Notes under the pieces: model-generated | Seen by the model: only the letters and a program-made list of their open reading frames with translations | What the model was told of the DNA's origin: nothing | Databases searched by the model: none | NCBI RefSeq assembly: GCF_014646235.1 | Contig: NZ_BMNB01000012.1 | Coordinates: 124,001-188,000, forward strand | Reading direction: 5' to 3' | From: Micromonospora sonchi | GTDB taxonomy: Bacteria; Actinomycetota; Actinomycetes; Mycobacteriales; Micromonosporaceae | Length of the DNA: 64,000 nucleotides | Shown here: in pieces, positions 7,301 to 16,186 of the stretch | Numbering within the stretch: position 1 is the stretch's first letter | How the letters are laid out: each line of letters opens with the position of its first letter | Made by a program: the position numbers and the translations under genes

Positions 7301-8458
7301 TCAACGTTCGCCGGGCTGATCACCACCGTCCGACCCGCCGCCGGAAGCGGCCTCACCAGCAGCGCCCTCGCCAGGAGCGCCCTCGCCAGGAGGCGGAGCC
7401 GACGGCGCGGATCCGGACGACGCGGACGGCGGCGACTGGGTGGGCGGGGTGGGCTGGTTCGGCACGCCGTGCGCGGCGGGGTCCGGGCAGCTTCCATAGC
7501 CAGGGCCGGGGTAGCCGGGCAGCGAATAGTCCGGTCCGACGGGATAACCGGGCGCAACCGGGTAGCCCGGCCCAACGGGATAACCGGGCGCAACCGGGTA
7601 GCCCGGCCCAACGGGATAGCCAGGCCCGACCGGGTAGCCCGGCCCAACGGGATAACCGGGCGGAACCGGGTAGCCCGGCCCAACGGGATAGCCCGGCCCA
7701 ACGGGGTAGCCCGGCCCAACGGGGTAGCCCGGCGCAACGGGATAGCCGAGGGGAATGGGGTAGCTGGCGAGGTGAGGGCTGTCGTGCCCGGGGATCGGCG
7801 GCCGGGGGCCGGCCGCTTCGGTCGCCGGCACGAACCAGCGGTGCGCCGGTGGAACCGTCAGCAGCAGCACCACGGCCAGGGTGAGCAGCAGCACCGTCAC
7901 CGCGCTGAAACCGGCCAGCGGAAAGAACACGTCGCCGAACGGGTTCGTCTCGCCGTACAGCGCCTTGCTGAAGTCCGACTCCTGCCAGAAGCCGTCCTCC
8001 GGCGACAGGTCGTCGGCGTAGGGCTCCTCGGCGAGGCCCACCCCGGGATCGAACGGAAACAGCAGCGCGCCGAAGCAGCAGGGCACGACGCAGAACAGCA
8101 GATGGGCACCGCCGGCCACGAAAACCACGATCCGGGCGACGTTGCTGCCCCGGCGTACCGGTTGCGCGGTCAGCGCCATCGCGAGCGCGAGCAGCAACAG
8201 CAGTACGCCCAGCACGGCCGACATGCCGATGCTGCTCCAGCGCTCCCCGCGTACCTCGTTCGGGTCGGCGTCCGGCACCCGCCGCGCGGCCCGGTCGATC
8301 GCCGCGTCCCACTGGACGGCCTCGACGACCACCAGAACGACGAGTCCGAGTAGGACCGCCGCCGCGGCGAGCTGTAGCCAGAAGGCGACGGTGACGGTCG
8401 CGGGACGAGGTGGTCGGAGTGGGGGCAGGGCGCCGGGGGACTCGTCAGTAACGGTCAT
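7301..8458 (-). CDS. Membrane protein with 12-unit GYPVxP repeat tail (paralogue 3)
   Basis: 385 residues. Hydrophobic helices at about 24-47, 78-98, 110-134 and 183-203; helix three ends with CVVPCCFGALLF, again a Cys pair at the place seen in the two downstream paralogues. From residue 238 to 309 there are twelve perfect or near-perfect GYPV(G/A/P)P hexapeptides, then a second low-complexity region rich in Pro/Ser/Gly. I start at ATG 8458 (MTVTDESPGALPPL); an in-frame GTG at 8479 would add seven residues. A long hydrophilic loop (residues 135-180) between helices three and four distinguishes it from the shorter paralogues. Function unknown. Confidence 0.7.
   Translation of the reverse strand: MTVTDESPGALPPLRPPRPATVTVAFWLQLAAAAVLLGLVVLVVVEAVQWDAAIDRAARRVPDADPNEVRGERWSSIGMSAVLGVLLLLLALAMALTAQPVRRGSNVARIVVFVAGGAHLLFCVVPCCFGALLFPFDPGVGLAEEPYADDLSPEDGFWQESDFSKALYGETNPFGDVFFPLAGFSAVTVLLLTLAVVLLLTVPPAHRWFVPATEAAGPRPPIPGHDSPHLASYPIPLGYPVAPGYPVGPGYPVGPGYPVGPGYPVPPGYPVGPGYPVGPGYPVGPGYPVAPGYPVGPGYPVAPGYPVGPDYSLPGYPGPGYGSCPDPAAHGVPNQPTPPTQSPPSASSGSAPSAPPPGEGAPGEGAAGEAASGGGSDGGDQPGER
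7532..7747 (-). repeat. In-frame 18-bp tandem repeat, 12 units
   Basis: Twelve 18-base units encoding GYPV(G/A/P)P within the membrane protein gene. Neighbouring units are almost identical at DNA level (core GGGCCGGGCTACCCGGT on the minus strand), so copy number is likely to vary between strains. Confidence 0.9.
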
Positions 8459-8528
8459 GGCACGGACGGTACGGCCCACGCGCGAGGGTCGGCAGCGCCG
8501 ATCATACGGAGCCGACCGGGCAAATGGA

Positions 8529-8909
8529 TCACGCTTCGGCGAGCCGTTCCACGGCGTACTCGCCCACCGTGGTGGCGCCCATGACGCACCCGGTCATGGT
8601 CGACAGCTCCGCCGGGTCGTCTCGCAGCGCGGTCCAGGCCGCCCAGCCGGCCGCCGGGTCGAGCCGCTCCAGCAGCGTGGCGGCGTACACCCGGCCCGCC
8701 GGTGCACTGGCTGAGAGCAGCCGGTCGAGCTGTTCGCGTACCTCGTCGGGCTGTTCGGCGATGGCCGCCGCCACCCGCTGGTACGCCTCGGTCTCCGGGA
8801 GCAGCGACCCCGCGAGTCCCACCCGGCCGAACGCGACCGTCTCGGCGTCAGCGAGTCGCGCGATGGCCGCCGCCAACCCGGAGTCCTTCTTCGTTCCCCT
8901 CCCGAACAT
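8529..8909 (-). CDS. Conserved hypothetical protein, 126 residues
   Basis: All-alpha, soluble protein. Begins MFGRGTKKDSGLAAAIARLADAET and contains LDRLLSASAPAGRVYAATLLERLDPAAGWAAW, a helical pair resembling a HEAT-like repeat, and ends with MTGCVMGATTVGEYAVERL. No catalytic motif is visible. It reads in the same direction as clpB 46 bp downstream of that gene's stop, so it could be the distal gene of the clpB transcript, but a link to heat shock is only positional. I do not recognise the family. Confidence 0.6.
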   Translation of the reverse strand: MFGRGTKKDSGLAAAIARLADAETVAFGRVGLAGSLLPETEAYQRVAAAIAEQPDEVREQLDRLLSASAPAGRVYAATLLERLDPAAGWAAWTALRDDPAELSTMTGCVMGATTVGEYAVERLAEA

Positions 8910-8955
8910 GCTTCCATCCTGGCCCCGACCGCCGGGGCGCGCAGCACGGCGGCCG

Positions 8956-11547
8956 TCACCCGGTGGTCACCGACAGGCCGTCCTTCGACTCGGCGAGCTC
9001 GACCCGCACCGTGTCGCCGTCGCGGATCTGGCCGCTGAGCAGGGCCTTGGCGAGCTGGTCACCGATCGCGGACTGGACCAGCCGGCGCAGCGGCCGGGCG
9101 CCGTAGATCGGGTCGTACCCGTGCTCGGCGAGCCAGGTGCCCGCGGCGTCGGTGACGTCCAGCGTCAACCGGCGGTCCGTAAGACGGTTCCGCAGCCGCG
9201 ACAGCTGAATGTCCACGATGGCCCGCAGGTCGTCGCCCCGGAGGGCGGCGAAGACCACGATGTCGTCGAGCCGGTTGAGGAACTCCGGCTTGAAGTGCGA
9301 CCGGACCACCGCGAGGACGCCCTCCCGGCGCTGCTCCTCGGCGAGCGTCAGATCGCTGATCACGCCCGAGCCGAGGTTCGAGGTGAGGATCAGGATCGCG
9401 TTACGGAAGTCGACCGTGCGGCCCTGACCGTCGGTGAGCCGGCCGTCGTCGAGCACCTGGAGCAGGAGGTCGAAGACGTCCGGGTGGGCCTTCTCCACCT
9501 CGTCCAGCAGGATCACCGAGTACGGCCGGCGGCGCACCGCCTCGGTGAGCTGGCCGCCCTCCTCGTACCCGACGTAGCCGGGCGGGGCACCGACCAGGCG
9601 GGCCACCGAGTGCTTCTCGCCGTACTCGCTCATGTCGATGCGGACCATCGCCCGCTCGTCGTCGAAGAGGAACTCGGCGAGCGCCTTGGCCAGCTCGGTC
9701 TTGCCGACACCGGTCGGGCCGAGGAAGAGGAAGCTGCCGGTGGGTCGGTCCGGGTCGGCCACGCCGGCCCGGGCGCGGCGGACCGCGTCGGCGACCGCGC
9801 CGACCGCCTCGGTCTGGCCGACCACGCGCTCGCCCAGCGACTCCTCCATCCGCAGCAACTTGGCGGTCTCCCCCTCAAGCAGCCGGCCGGCGGGGATGCC
9901 GGTCCAGGCGGCGACCACGGCGGCGATGTCGTCGGCGCCGACCTCCTCCTTGAGCATCGCGCCGTCGGACTGGAGCCGGGCCAGTTCCTCCTCGGCCCTG
10001 GCCAGGTCGGCCTTGAGCGCGGGGATGCGCCCGTACCGCAGCTCGGCGGCGCGCTCCAGCTCGCCGTCGCGCTCGGCCCGCTCGGCCTCGCCGCCGAGCC
10101 GCTCCAGCTCCTCCTTGGCGGTGGAGAGCTTGGTGATGTGGCTCTTCTCCAACTGCCAGCGCTCGGAGAGCGCGGTGAGCTGCTCACGCTTGTCGGCCAG
10201 CTCCTTGCGCAGCCGTTCGAGGCGCTCGGCGGAGGCGGCGTCCGGCTCCTTGGCCAGCGCCATCTCCTCGATCTCCAGCCGGCGCACCGCCCGCTCGATT
10301 TCGTCCACCTCGACCGGCCGGGAGTCGATCTCCATCCGGAGCCGGGACGCGGACTCGTCGACCAGGTCGATCGCCTTGTCGGGCAGGAACCGGTCCGTGA
10401 TGTACCGGTCGGAGAGAGCGGCGGCGGCGACCAGGGCCGCGTCGGTGATGCGTACGCCGTGGTGCACCTCGTAGCGCTCCTTGAGCCCGCGCAGGATGCC
10501 GATGGTGTCCTCGACGGTGGGCTCGCCGACCAGCACCGGCTGGAAGCGGCGCTCCAGGGCCGGGTCCTTCTCGATGTGTTCGCGGTACTCGTCCAGCGTG
10601 GTCGCGCCGACCATCCGCAGCTCACCACGGGCCAGCATCGGCTTGAGCATGTTGCCGGCGTCCATCGAGCCCTCGCCCTTGCCCGCGCCGACGACGGTGT
10701 GCAGCTCGTCGAGGAAGGTGATGACCTGCCCGTCGGAGTTCTTGATCTCCTCCAGGACGGACTTGAGCCGCTCCTCGAACTGGCCCCGGTACTGGGCGCC
10801 GGCCACCATCGCGCCGAGGTCGAGCGAAACCAGCTTCTTGTCGCGCAACGACTCGGGCACGTCACCGGCGACGATCCGCTGGGCCAGCCCTTCGACGATG
10901 GCGGTCTTGCCGACGCCGGGCTCGCCGATCAGCACCGGGTTGTTCTTGGTACGCCGGGACAGCACCTGGATCACGCGGCGGATCTCGGAGTCGCGGCCGA
11001 TCACCGGGTCGATCTTGCCGTCCCGGGCGCTCGCGGTCAGGTCGACGCCGTACTTGGCCAGAGCCTGGTAGGTCTGCTCCGGGTCGGCGGTGGTGACCCG
11101 GCGGTCTCCGCCGCGCACCGTCGGGAAGGCAGCGACGAGATTCTCCTCGGTGGCGCCCGCGGCCTTCAGCGCACCGGAGACGGCGCCGCCGACCCGGGCC
11201 AGCCCGGCCAGCAGGTGCTCGGTCGAGGTGTACTCGTCGCCGAGCGGGCGGGCGATCTGCTCGGCGGCGCCGATGGCGTTGACGAACTCGCGGGCCAAGG
11301 TCGGCTCGGCGATGCTGGAGCCCCGGGCGGCGGGCAGCGCGTCGATGGCGCGCTGGGCGGCCCGGCGCAGCTCGGCGGGGTCGGCCCCGACGGCGCGCAG
11401 CAGACCGGCAGCGGTCGACCCTTCGGTGTCCAGCAGCGACAGCAGCAGGTGCCACGGCTCCACGGTGGCGTGCCCGCGCTGGTTGGCCAGGGCTACGGCA
11501 GCGGTGATGGTCTCGCGACTCTTGGTGGTGAGACGTTCGGTGTTCAT
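8956..11547 (-). CDS. clpB: ATP-dependent disaggregase ClpB
   Basis: Hsp100 disaggregase that works with DnaK to rescue aggregated proteins in the cytosol. The 863-residue length is exactly that of typical ClpB. Clp_N repeat domain occupies residues 1-145; AAA1 has Walker A GEPGVGKT (208-215) and Walker [10 protein letters not shown]; the ClpB-specific middle coiled coil lies about 400-530; AAA2 has Walker A GPTGVGKT (about 600) and Walker [10 protein letters not shown]; the C-terminal D2-small domain ends with [18 protein letters not shown] at 11547 has GGGGAG 5 bases upstream. A HAIR operator 46-66 bp upstream places it in the HspR regulon together with dnaK. Confidence 0.98.
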   Translation of the reverse strand: MNTERLTTKSRETITAAVALANQRGHATVEPWHLLLSLLDTEGSTAAGLLRAVGADPAELRRAAQRAIDALPAARGSSIAEPTLAREFVNAIGAAEQIARPLGDEYTSTEHLLAGLARVGGAVSGALKAAGATEENLVAAFPTVRGGDRRVTTADPEQTYQALAKYGVDLTASARDGKIDPVIGRDSEIRRVIQVLSRRTKNNPVLIGEPGVGKTAIVEGLAQRIVAGDVPESLRDKKLVSLDLGAMVAGAQYRGQFEERLKSVLEEIKNSDGQVITFLDELHTVVGAGKGEGSMDAGNMLKPMLARGELRMVGATTLDEYREHIEKDPALERRFQPVLVGEPTVEDTIGILRGLKERYEVHHGVRITDAALVAAAALSDRYITDRFLPDKAIDLVDESASRLRMEIDSRPVEVDEIERAVRRLEIEEMALAKEPDAASAERLERLRKELADKREQLTALSERWQLEKSHITKLSTAKEELERLGGEAERAERDGELERAAELRYGRIPALKADLARAEEELARLQSDGAMLKEEVGADDIAAVVAAWTGIPAGRLLEGETAKLLRMEESLGERVVGQTEAVGAVADAVRRARAGVADPDRPTGSFLFLGPTGVGKTELAKALAEFLFDDERAMVRIDMSEYGEKHSVARLVGAPPGYVGYEEGGQLTEAVRRRPYSVILLDEVEKAHPDVFDLLLQVLDDGRLTDGQGRTVDFRNAILILTSNLGSGVISDLTLAEEQRREGVLAVVRSHFKPEFLNRLDDIVVFAALRGDDLRAIVDIQLSRLRNRLTDRRLTLDVTDAAGTWLAEHGYDPIYGARPLRRLVQSAIGDQLAKALLSGQIRDGDTVRVELAESKDGLSVTTG

Positions 11548-11592
11548 GGGCTCCCCTGCTTCGGTGTGTCCACTGGTACCGACAGAACCAGA

Positions 11593-11613
11593 CTTGAGCC
11601 TATTCCACTCAAC
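11593..11613. promoter_or_regulatory. HAIR element (HspR operator) upstream of clpB
   Basis: CTTGAGC at 11593-11599, seven-base spacer CTATTCC, ACTCAAC at 11607-11613. This matches the HspR-binding HAIR consensus CTTGAGT-N7-ACTCAAG at 12 of 14 arm positions. Confidence 0.85.
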
Positions 11614-11644
11614 CCTACCGCTGTGACCTACACCACTCGTCGTG

Positions 11645-12781
11645 TCAGTCGGTCTCGATGACCACCGCCGCCCAGGTGCGGTCGCCGAAGTGGCCGGTGC
11701 CGAGCAGAACGCTCTCCGGCCCACTGGCCACCAGGGTGCCGTCGGGCAACAGCTGTAGGTGGTGCTCGGCGGTCACCGGCCAGGGCAGATCGACGTACCG
11801 GCCGCCGACCAGCGCTCCCGCGCCGCGCGGGCTGATCACCGCCACCACTCCGGCGCCCAGCGGAACGGCCTGTCCCGACTCCGGCTGCCCCTCGGCTCGT
11901 ACTCGCTGCCAGGACTGGCCGGCAAGCCGCCACAGCGCCGGGAAGCTGATCCGGTCGGGTCGCTCACCGACCAGCCAGAGCCCATCGGACACCGCCTTCA
12001 CCCGGAGCACCCCCACTTCGCCATCGAACTCGGGCACCGGGGTCTCCTGCCAACTCCTCCCCTCGTTCCAGGAGATCGCCGCGTACGGCCGGCCGTCCTC
12101 GCCCGCCCCGGCCGCCACCAGCGGTCCGTCGAACTCCGTACCACCCGACGACACGCTGCGCCCGTCGAGTTCGAGCACCGTGTTCAGCGCGGGCAGCCGC
12201 GGTTGGGTGGGCAGCGGGCGCAGTTTGGTGCCGGTCCACCGGCCAACCTTTCCCGTGCCTTGGACGAGCTGGAACCGCCCCTGAGCGGCCTGCCACTGCG
12301 GGGGATCGGCCTCGCTCGGGCTGTGTCGGAAGCTTCGGCCGCCGTCGGTGGACGTCCACCAGCCATGCGGCTTCGCCAGCAGGGCCAGCACGCCCGGCGC
12401 GGTGTACATCTGCTGCTCGTCGGCGATCGGCCTCGGGTGGCGCAGCCGCTGCCAGGACCGGCCGCCATCCCGGGTCGACCAGAGCAGCGCGGGGCAGTCC
12501 GGGCCGGACGGCTGGCCGTCGCAGGCGGCGAAGAGGGCGTACCCCAGCTCGGCGTCGACGAACTCCACGTGCGGCCGGTCGTACCGCTGCGGGACTGCGA
12601 GTCGATGACGGCGGACCTCCGCGACGGGATCGATGGTCGGCGGCAGGTCAGCCGATTCGGAAGGCTTGACGCTGGCCGACGGCGGTGCGGGCGGGGTCCG
12701 GCGGATGTCCCCGATCGAACAGCCCGACACGGCAGCCACCAGAACAAGTGCGACCACCCGACGAGCCCGGCGGGAAACCAT
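11645..12781 (-). CDS. Secreted lipoprotein with sialidase-like Asp-box propeller
   Basis: 378 residues. The N-terminus MVSRRARRVVALVLVAAVSGC is a lipoprotein signal with lipobox VSGC (Cys near residue 21), followed by a Pro/Ser-rich linker. The rest is beta-rich with three Asp-box motifs of the S/T-x-D-x-G-x-x-W type: TRDGGRSWQRL, TSTDGGRSFRHS and WNEGRSWQETP, as found in BNR/sialidase propellers. No sialidase catalytic Arg/Glu triad can be identified, so an enzymatic role should not be assumed; many such propellers are binding proteins. ATG at 12781 has a GGAGG site; 30 bp separate it from the divergent antiporter operon. Confidence 0.8.
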   Translation of the reverse strand: MVSRRARRVVALVLVAAVSGCSIGDIRRTPPAPPSASVKPSESADLPPTIDPVAEVRRHRLAVPQRYDRPHVEFVDAELGYALFAACDGQPSGPDCPALLWSTRDGGRSWQRLRHPRPIADEQQMYTAPGVLALLAKPHGWWTSTDGGRSFRHSPSEADPPQWQAAQGRFQLVQGTGKVGRWTGTKLRPLPTQPRLPALNTVLELDGRSVSSGGTEFDGPLVAAGAGEDGRPYAAISWNEGRSWQETPVPEFDGEVGVLRVKAVSDGLWLVGERPDRISFPALWRLAGQSWQRVRAEGQPESGQAVPLGAGVVAVISPRGAGALVGGRYVDLPWPVTAEHHLQLLPDGTLVASGPESVLLGTGHFGDRTWAAVVIETD

Positions 12782-12811
12782 TGCGCCTCCACGTGTAAGT
12801 AGCCTGAGGCC

Positions 12812-13312
12812 GTGCGAGTACGCGTGGAACAGACGGCCCTGCCGGGAATCGGCGTACGTCACGACATGATGACGGAATCCGGCCGCCGGTTGGGGGTCGT
12901 CTCCCACCGCAGCGGTCAACGCAACCTGGTGCTCTACGACCCGGACGACCCGGACGGCTGCGCTGCGGACATTCCGCTCACCGACGACGAGGCGACGGTG
13001 TTGGCCGACCTCCTCGGCGCGTCGCTGATCCTCGGGCAACTCTCCGGGCTGCGCGAGCAGGCCGCCGGGCTGCTCACCGAGCAGATCGTCATCCCCGCCT
13101 CCTCGGCCTACGTCGACCGACCAATGGGCGACGCGCAGATACGCAGCCGTACGGGTGCCTCGATCGTGGCCGTCCTGCGTGCCGATGAGGTGATCGTCTC
13201 GCCGGCACCGGCCTTCCGCTTCAAGGCCGGCGACGTGGTGGTGGTGGTCGGCAACCGGCAGGGTCTGGACGGGGCGAGCGCGACCTTCGCCAACGACGAC
13301 CCGGCTGGCTGA
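12812..13312 (+). CDS. RCK_C/TrkA-C regulatory subunit of K+/H+ antiporter (KhtT-like)
   Basis: 166-residue soluble protein starting from GTG (MRVRVEQTALPGIGVRHDMMT). The N-terminal 75 residues match the KhtT N-domain, and residues about 85-160 form a TrkA-C/RCK_C domain with VIPASSAYVDRPMGDAQIRSRTGASIVAVLR and FRFKAGDVVVVVGNRQGL. In Bacillus, KhtT gates the KhtU antiporter and related RCK_C domains bind cyclic di-AMP. Only five bases separate its stop from the next GTG, so the two genes are certainly translated together. Divergent from the lipoprotein gene. Confidence 0.88.
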   Translation: MRVRVEQTALPGIGVRHDMMTESGRRLGVVSHRSGQRNLVLYDPDDPDGCAADIPLTDDEATVLADLLGASLILGQLSGLREQAAGLLTEQIVIPASSAYVDRPMGDAQIRSRTGASIVAVLRADEVIVSPAPAFRFKAGDVVVVVGNRQGLDGASATFANDDPAG

Positions 13313-13317
13313 CCGGG

Positions 13318-14529
13318 GTGCACGACTTCACGAGCCTGCTCATCCAGGTCGGCGCGCTGCTGTTCCTGCTCGGACTGCTCGGCCGACTCGGTCGCCGGAT
13401 CGGCCTGTCACCGATCCCGCTGTACCTGCTCGCGGGGCTCACGCTCGGCCACGGCGGCATCCTGGAACTGCACGCCAGCGAGGAGTTCTTCGCCATCGGT
13501 GCGGAAATCGGCGTGATCCTGCTGCTGCTGATGCTCGGCCTCGAATACTCAGCCGTCGAGTTGGTCGGCAACCTGCGGTCGGCCGCCCTGGCCGGGTCGA
13601 TCGACGCGGTGCTCAACGCGCTGCCGGGCGCGGCGTTCGCCCTGCTGCTCGGCTGGAACTGGGTCGGCGCGGTGGTACTCGCCGGGATCACCTGGGTCTC
13701 CTCTTCCGGGGTGATCGCCAAGATCCTGGCCGACCTGGGCCGGCTCGGCAACCGGGAGACGCCGGTGATCCTCTCGGTGCTGGTGGTCGAGGACCTGGCG
13801 ATGGCGTTCTACCTGCCGCTGGCGACCGCGCTGCTAGCCGGGGTCGGGTTCGTGCGGGGCGGTGTCGCCCTCGGAGTCGCCGTGCTGACCGTGGTCACCG
13901 TGCTGGTGGTCGCCATCCGCTACGGCAAGCTCATCTCGAGGGCCATGTCCGTCGACAACTCCGAATCGCTGCTGCTCGGGGTGCTCGGCCTGACCCTGCT
14001 CGTGGCCGGGGTCGCGGCGAAGCTCCAGGTGTCGGCTGCGGTGGGCGCGTTCCTGGTCGGAATCGCGCTCTCCGGGCCGGTGGCCCACCACGCCACCGAA
14101 CTGCTGACCCCGGTGCGCGATTTGTTCGCCGCCGTCTTCTTCGTCTTCTTCGGGCTGGCCACCGACCCGCGACACATCCCGCCGGTGCTGCTGCCGGCGC
14201 TGCTGCTGGCGGTGGTCACCATGGCGACCAAGACGCTGACCGGGTACCTGGCGGCACGGCGGGTGGGCATCGCTGAACCGGGTCGCTGGCGGGCCGGCCT
14301 GGCCCTGGTGCCCCGAGGTGAGTTCTCCATCGTCATCGCCGGGCTCGCGGTGGGCGCCGGCAGCGTCACCCCGGAGCTGGCCGCGCTCGCGGCGACGTAC
14401 GTGCTGATCACAGTGGTGGCCGGGCCGATGCTCGCCCGGCTGCCGGACCTCACCTGGTTCAAGCGGTGGCTGCGGGCACGCGCGGCGATCCAGCAGACCA
14501 GGACGGCATCGGCCGCCGGACCAGCCTGA
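13318..14529 (+). CDS. Monovalent cation:proton antiporter, CPA2 family (KhtU-like)
   Basis: 403-residue integral membrane protein with about 12 hydrophobic segments. Family features include LLLLMLGLEYSAVEL in an early helix, ASSSGVIAKILADL-type loop (ITWVSSSGVIAKIL) and VVEDLAMAFYLPL, the conserved ED region of the ion-binding helix, then a Gly-rich FFVFFGLATD. No C-terminal TrkA-N domain is present, which fits regulation by a separate subunit encoded immediately upstream. Predicted to exchange K+ or Na+ for protons. The GTG start at 13318 overlaps the end of the upstream ribosome binding site GGGG. Ion specificity is inferred from the family and the KhtT-like partner. Confidence 0.92.
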   Translation: MHDFTSLLIQVGALLFLLGLLGRLGRRIGLSPIPLYLLAGLTLGHGGILELHASEEFFAIGAEIGVILLLLMLGLEYSAVELVGNLRSAALAGSIDAVLNALPGAAFALLLGWNWVGAVVLAGITWVSSSGVIAKILADLGRLGNRETPVILSVLVVEDLAMAFYLPLATALLAGVGFVRGGVALGVAVLTVVTVLVVAIRYGKLISRAMSVDNSESLLLGVLGLTLLVAGVAAKLQVSAAVGAFLVGIALSGPVAHHATELLTPVRDLFAAVFFVFFGLATDPRHIPPVLLPALLLAVVTMATKTLTGYLAARRVGIAEPGRWRAGLALVPRGEFSIVIAGLAVGAGSVTPELAALAATYVLITVVAGPMLARLPDLTWFKRWLRARAAIQQTRTASAAGPA

Positions 14530-14695
14530 TTTTGCTCGGTCGGCCGTCCGGGTGACCCGGCCGCGCCAACGGATCGGAGAATTGCTCCTCGTAGGGGCTA
14601 CCCATACTCACCGGTACCGCGCTACGGTGTCGCCCCAGCAGCCAGGGTTCGCGGAGGAGGGCCACTCCCCCGCGGGCAGAGCGGAAGGTTGGCCG

Positions 14696-15124
14696 GTGAG
14701 CGTGCAGGAGTCAACGTTCCACGGCTTCGCCAACCCCGTCGATCCGACCCCGGCGGAGTTGCGCGCGTGGGCGTACCACCCCGATTCGGTCCCGTTGGCT
14801 TCCATGCCACCGGACTGGGACCTGTTGGTCTCCGGCGATCGGCTGATCGGCACGCTGTTCGAGTTGGCGATGGACCCGAACTGCCCGGCCCGCCGGTTCG
14901 CCCTGCACTGCCTCTACATCTACGCCGCCGACGGGATCCGGACGAACTTCCGGGCCCATCCGAAGCGGCGCTTCCGCAAACTGGTCGATCAGGCCGAACG
15001 CAACGGTGACGAGCTGATGCGCAACTGGGCGCACAACAGCCGGGTGCTGCTGACCCGGCCGGAGATGTTCGTCTACCGCGAGTGGTGCGAGGGCGGCCTG
15101 GTCCGCGAAAACCGCCGCCTCTAG
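14696..15124 (+). CDS. Conserved actinobacterial hypothetical protein
   Basis: 142-residue soluble protein. GTG at 14696 is preceded by GCGGAAGG and gives VSVQESTFHGFANPVDPTPAELRAWAYHP. Conserved-looking blocks are PPDWDLLVSGDRL, DPNCPARRFALHCLYIYAADGIRT and LVDQAERNGDELMRNWAHNSRVLL. There is no signal peptide, membrane helix or recognised catalytic motif. It ends the syntenic part of this strand; downstream is an accessory islet of repeats. I do not recognise a named family, although the well-ordered composition argues for a real, conserved gene. Confidence 0.75.
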   Translation: MSVQESTFHGFANPVDPTPAELRAWAYHPDSVPLASMPPDWDLLVSGDRLIGTLFELAMDPNCPARRFALHCLYIYAADGIRTNFRAHPKRRFRKLVDQAERNGDELMRNWAHNSRVLLTRPEMFVYREWCEGGLVRENRRL

Positions 15125-15191
15125 CCCGTTCCCGGCCCTCAACCCGCCGGCCCGACTGCCCGCCGGCCCGACTGCCCGCCGGCTCGCAGGC

Positions 15192-15278
15192 CCGCTTGAT
15201 CCACGCAACTTCGGCGAAGTTGCGGTGTCAGCGCGCCCGTGAGGCAGCAACTTCCCCGAAACTGCGTGGATCAAGCGG
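15192..15278. repeat. MITE/REP-like long hairpin element, copy 1
   Basis: 87-bp imperfect palindrome in the 269-bp gap after 15124. Terminal inverted repeats of 23 bp (15192-15214 and 15256-15278) match at 21 positions; nested inside are GAAGTTGC (15216-15223) and GCAACTTC (15247-15254). The 75-bp core bounded by GATCC and GGATC (15198-15272) aligns without gaps to 58571-58645 with about 50 of 75 identities. No target-site duplication or ORF is visible. Confidence 0.8.
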
Positions 15279-15393
15279 AGAGCGTCCCAGATTTTGGTAC
15301 GGAGGAAGACGTTCCGCACGAGGATTCCGTCGTTGACGGCGAACGGGCCGGGACCCCCCGTGGCTCCCGGCCCGCACGTCATCAACGGATCGA

Positions 15394-15660
15394 TCAGCGC
15401 GATCCGCCCCGCTCCCGGCGATGCTGATCGGTACGCGCCTGCCCGACCCCGTGGCCGCCCCGGCCGCCCCGGCCCCCATGGTCGCTCTCACTGGGATCAC
15501 GGTCGCCGAGCCTGCCGGCCTGGTCGCTGAACCTGCCGGCCTTGACCTGGTCGGAGAAGCGCCCCTTGAGAATCCGGTCGAATCGCCGCCGAACGTCCTC
15601 AGCCAGGCTGTCGAGCCGGTGCTCCGCGTCTTCGGCCACCTTCTTCGCCGCTTCCGTCAT
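15394..15660 (-). CDS. Small basic/hydrophilic hypothetical protein
   Basis: 88 residues, starting MTEAAKKVAEDAEHRLDSLAEDVRRRFDRI at an ATG with GCGGGAAGC just upstream. The first 35 residues are amphipathic helix; a short direct repeat GRFSDQVKA/GRFSDQAGR follows, then a Gly/Arg/His-rich disordered end. It may be a real small gene of the accessory islet, but the low-complexity C-terminus and the lack of a recognised family keep confidence modest. The complementary strand also has an open frame (15421-15705), which I regard as less likely because of its composition. Confidence 0.45.
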   Translation of the reverse strand: MTEAAKKVAEDAEHRLDSLAEDVRRRFDRILKGRFSDQVKAGRFSDQAGRLGDRDPSESDHGGRGGRGGHGVGQARTDQHRRERGGSR

Positions 15661-15976
15661 GCTTCCCGCCAGATCGGAGTCCGGTTTGAGATAGTTTGCT
15701 CCTGACTCCTGAAGGCTAACGAAGCCAACCCGTTCCCCGCTCGGGTTTTTCCGGAATGCGATCAGGTCAGACCGCGATCACCCCCGATCGGAGGCGGTCA
15801 CCGGGTCGGCTTGCGGACCCAGCCGAGGAAAACGCACATGCATCACCAGTGGGTCGGGCGGCTCCGGACCGAGGCGGGTCAGGTCGGCCATGTCCAGCCC
15901 GAGCTACCGCCCGCCCACGAAGCCCTTGTCAATCTCTAAGTAGCAATCGTAAAGGGTCTCACTGTACGGTCAGGGC
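15661..15976. other. Intergenic stretch with possible terminator and short ORF
   Basis: 316 bp without a convincing gene. It holds a small hairpin AACCCG (15727-15732) / CGGGTT (15742-15747) followed by TTT, possibly a rho-independent terminator on the plus strand, and a 37-codon minus-strand ORF (15778-15891, MADLTRLGPEPPDPLVMHVR...) that looks like a gene fragment but has no clear ribosome binding site. The last 60 bp are relatively AT-rich (CTCTAAGTAGCAATCG) and may carry the promoter for the HTH gene that follows. Confidence 0.4.
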
Positions 15977-16186
15977 GTGAAGCGACCGCGCTTGTACGGA
16001 CCGGGCGAGCTGGCTGCTCTGTTCGGCGTGTCGCGGCAGCGCGTTCTCCAGATCACTCGCCGACCCGGCTTCCCTGAGCCGCTGGCCCGGCTGATCGGTA
16101 CGACGGTCTGGGACGCGGACGAGGTGGACGAGTGGGCGCGACACAACCGCCCGCCCCGCCCCACAGAGGGCGACGAGCAGGGCTGA
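15977..16186 (+). CDS. AlpA/excisionase-like helix-turn-helix protein
   Basis: 69-residue DNA-binding protein starting at GTG (MKRPRLYGPGELAALFGVSRQRVLQI). The pattern YGPGELAALFGVSRQRVLQITRRPGFPEP followed by GTTVWDADEVDEWA is that of the MerR-like winged HTH of AlpA and excisionase (HTH_17) proteins. Such proteins are common in actinobacterial integrative elements, but here there is no integrase, replication or transfer gene next to it, so it is either a stand-alone regulator or a remnant. AT-rich sequence upstream and repeats on both sides support an accessory origin. Confidence 0.75.
   Translation: MKRPRLYGPGELAALFGVSRQRVLQITRRPGFPEPLARLIGTTVWDADEVDEWARHNRPPRPTEGDEQG

Noticed and set aside
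11645..12781. Sialidase enzyme
   Set aside because: Three Asp boxes but no identifiable catalytic Arg triad; called only a propeller lipoprotein.
15421..15705. Plus-strand ORF opposite the small 15394-15660 gene
   Set aside because: Pro/Ala/Val-biased composition and lack of ribosome binding site; probably an antisense frame.
15778..15891. 37-codon minus-strand ORF MADLTRLGPEPPDPLV...
   Set aside because: No ribosome binding site and no recognisable family; possibly a fragment, not annotated as a gene.
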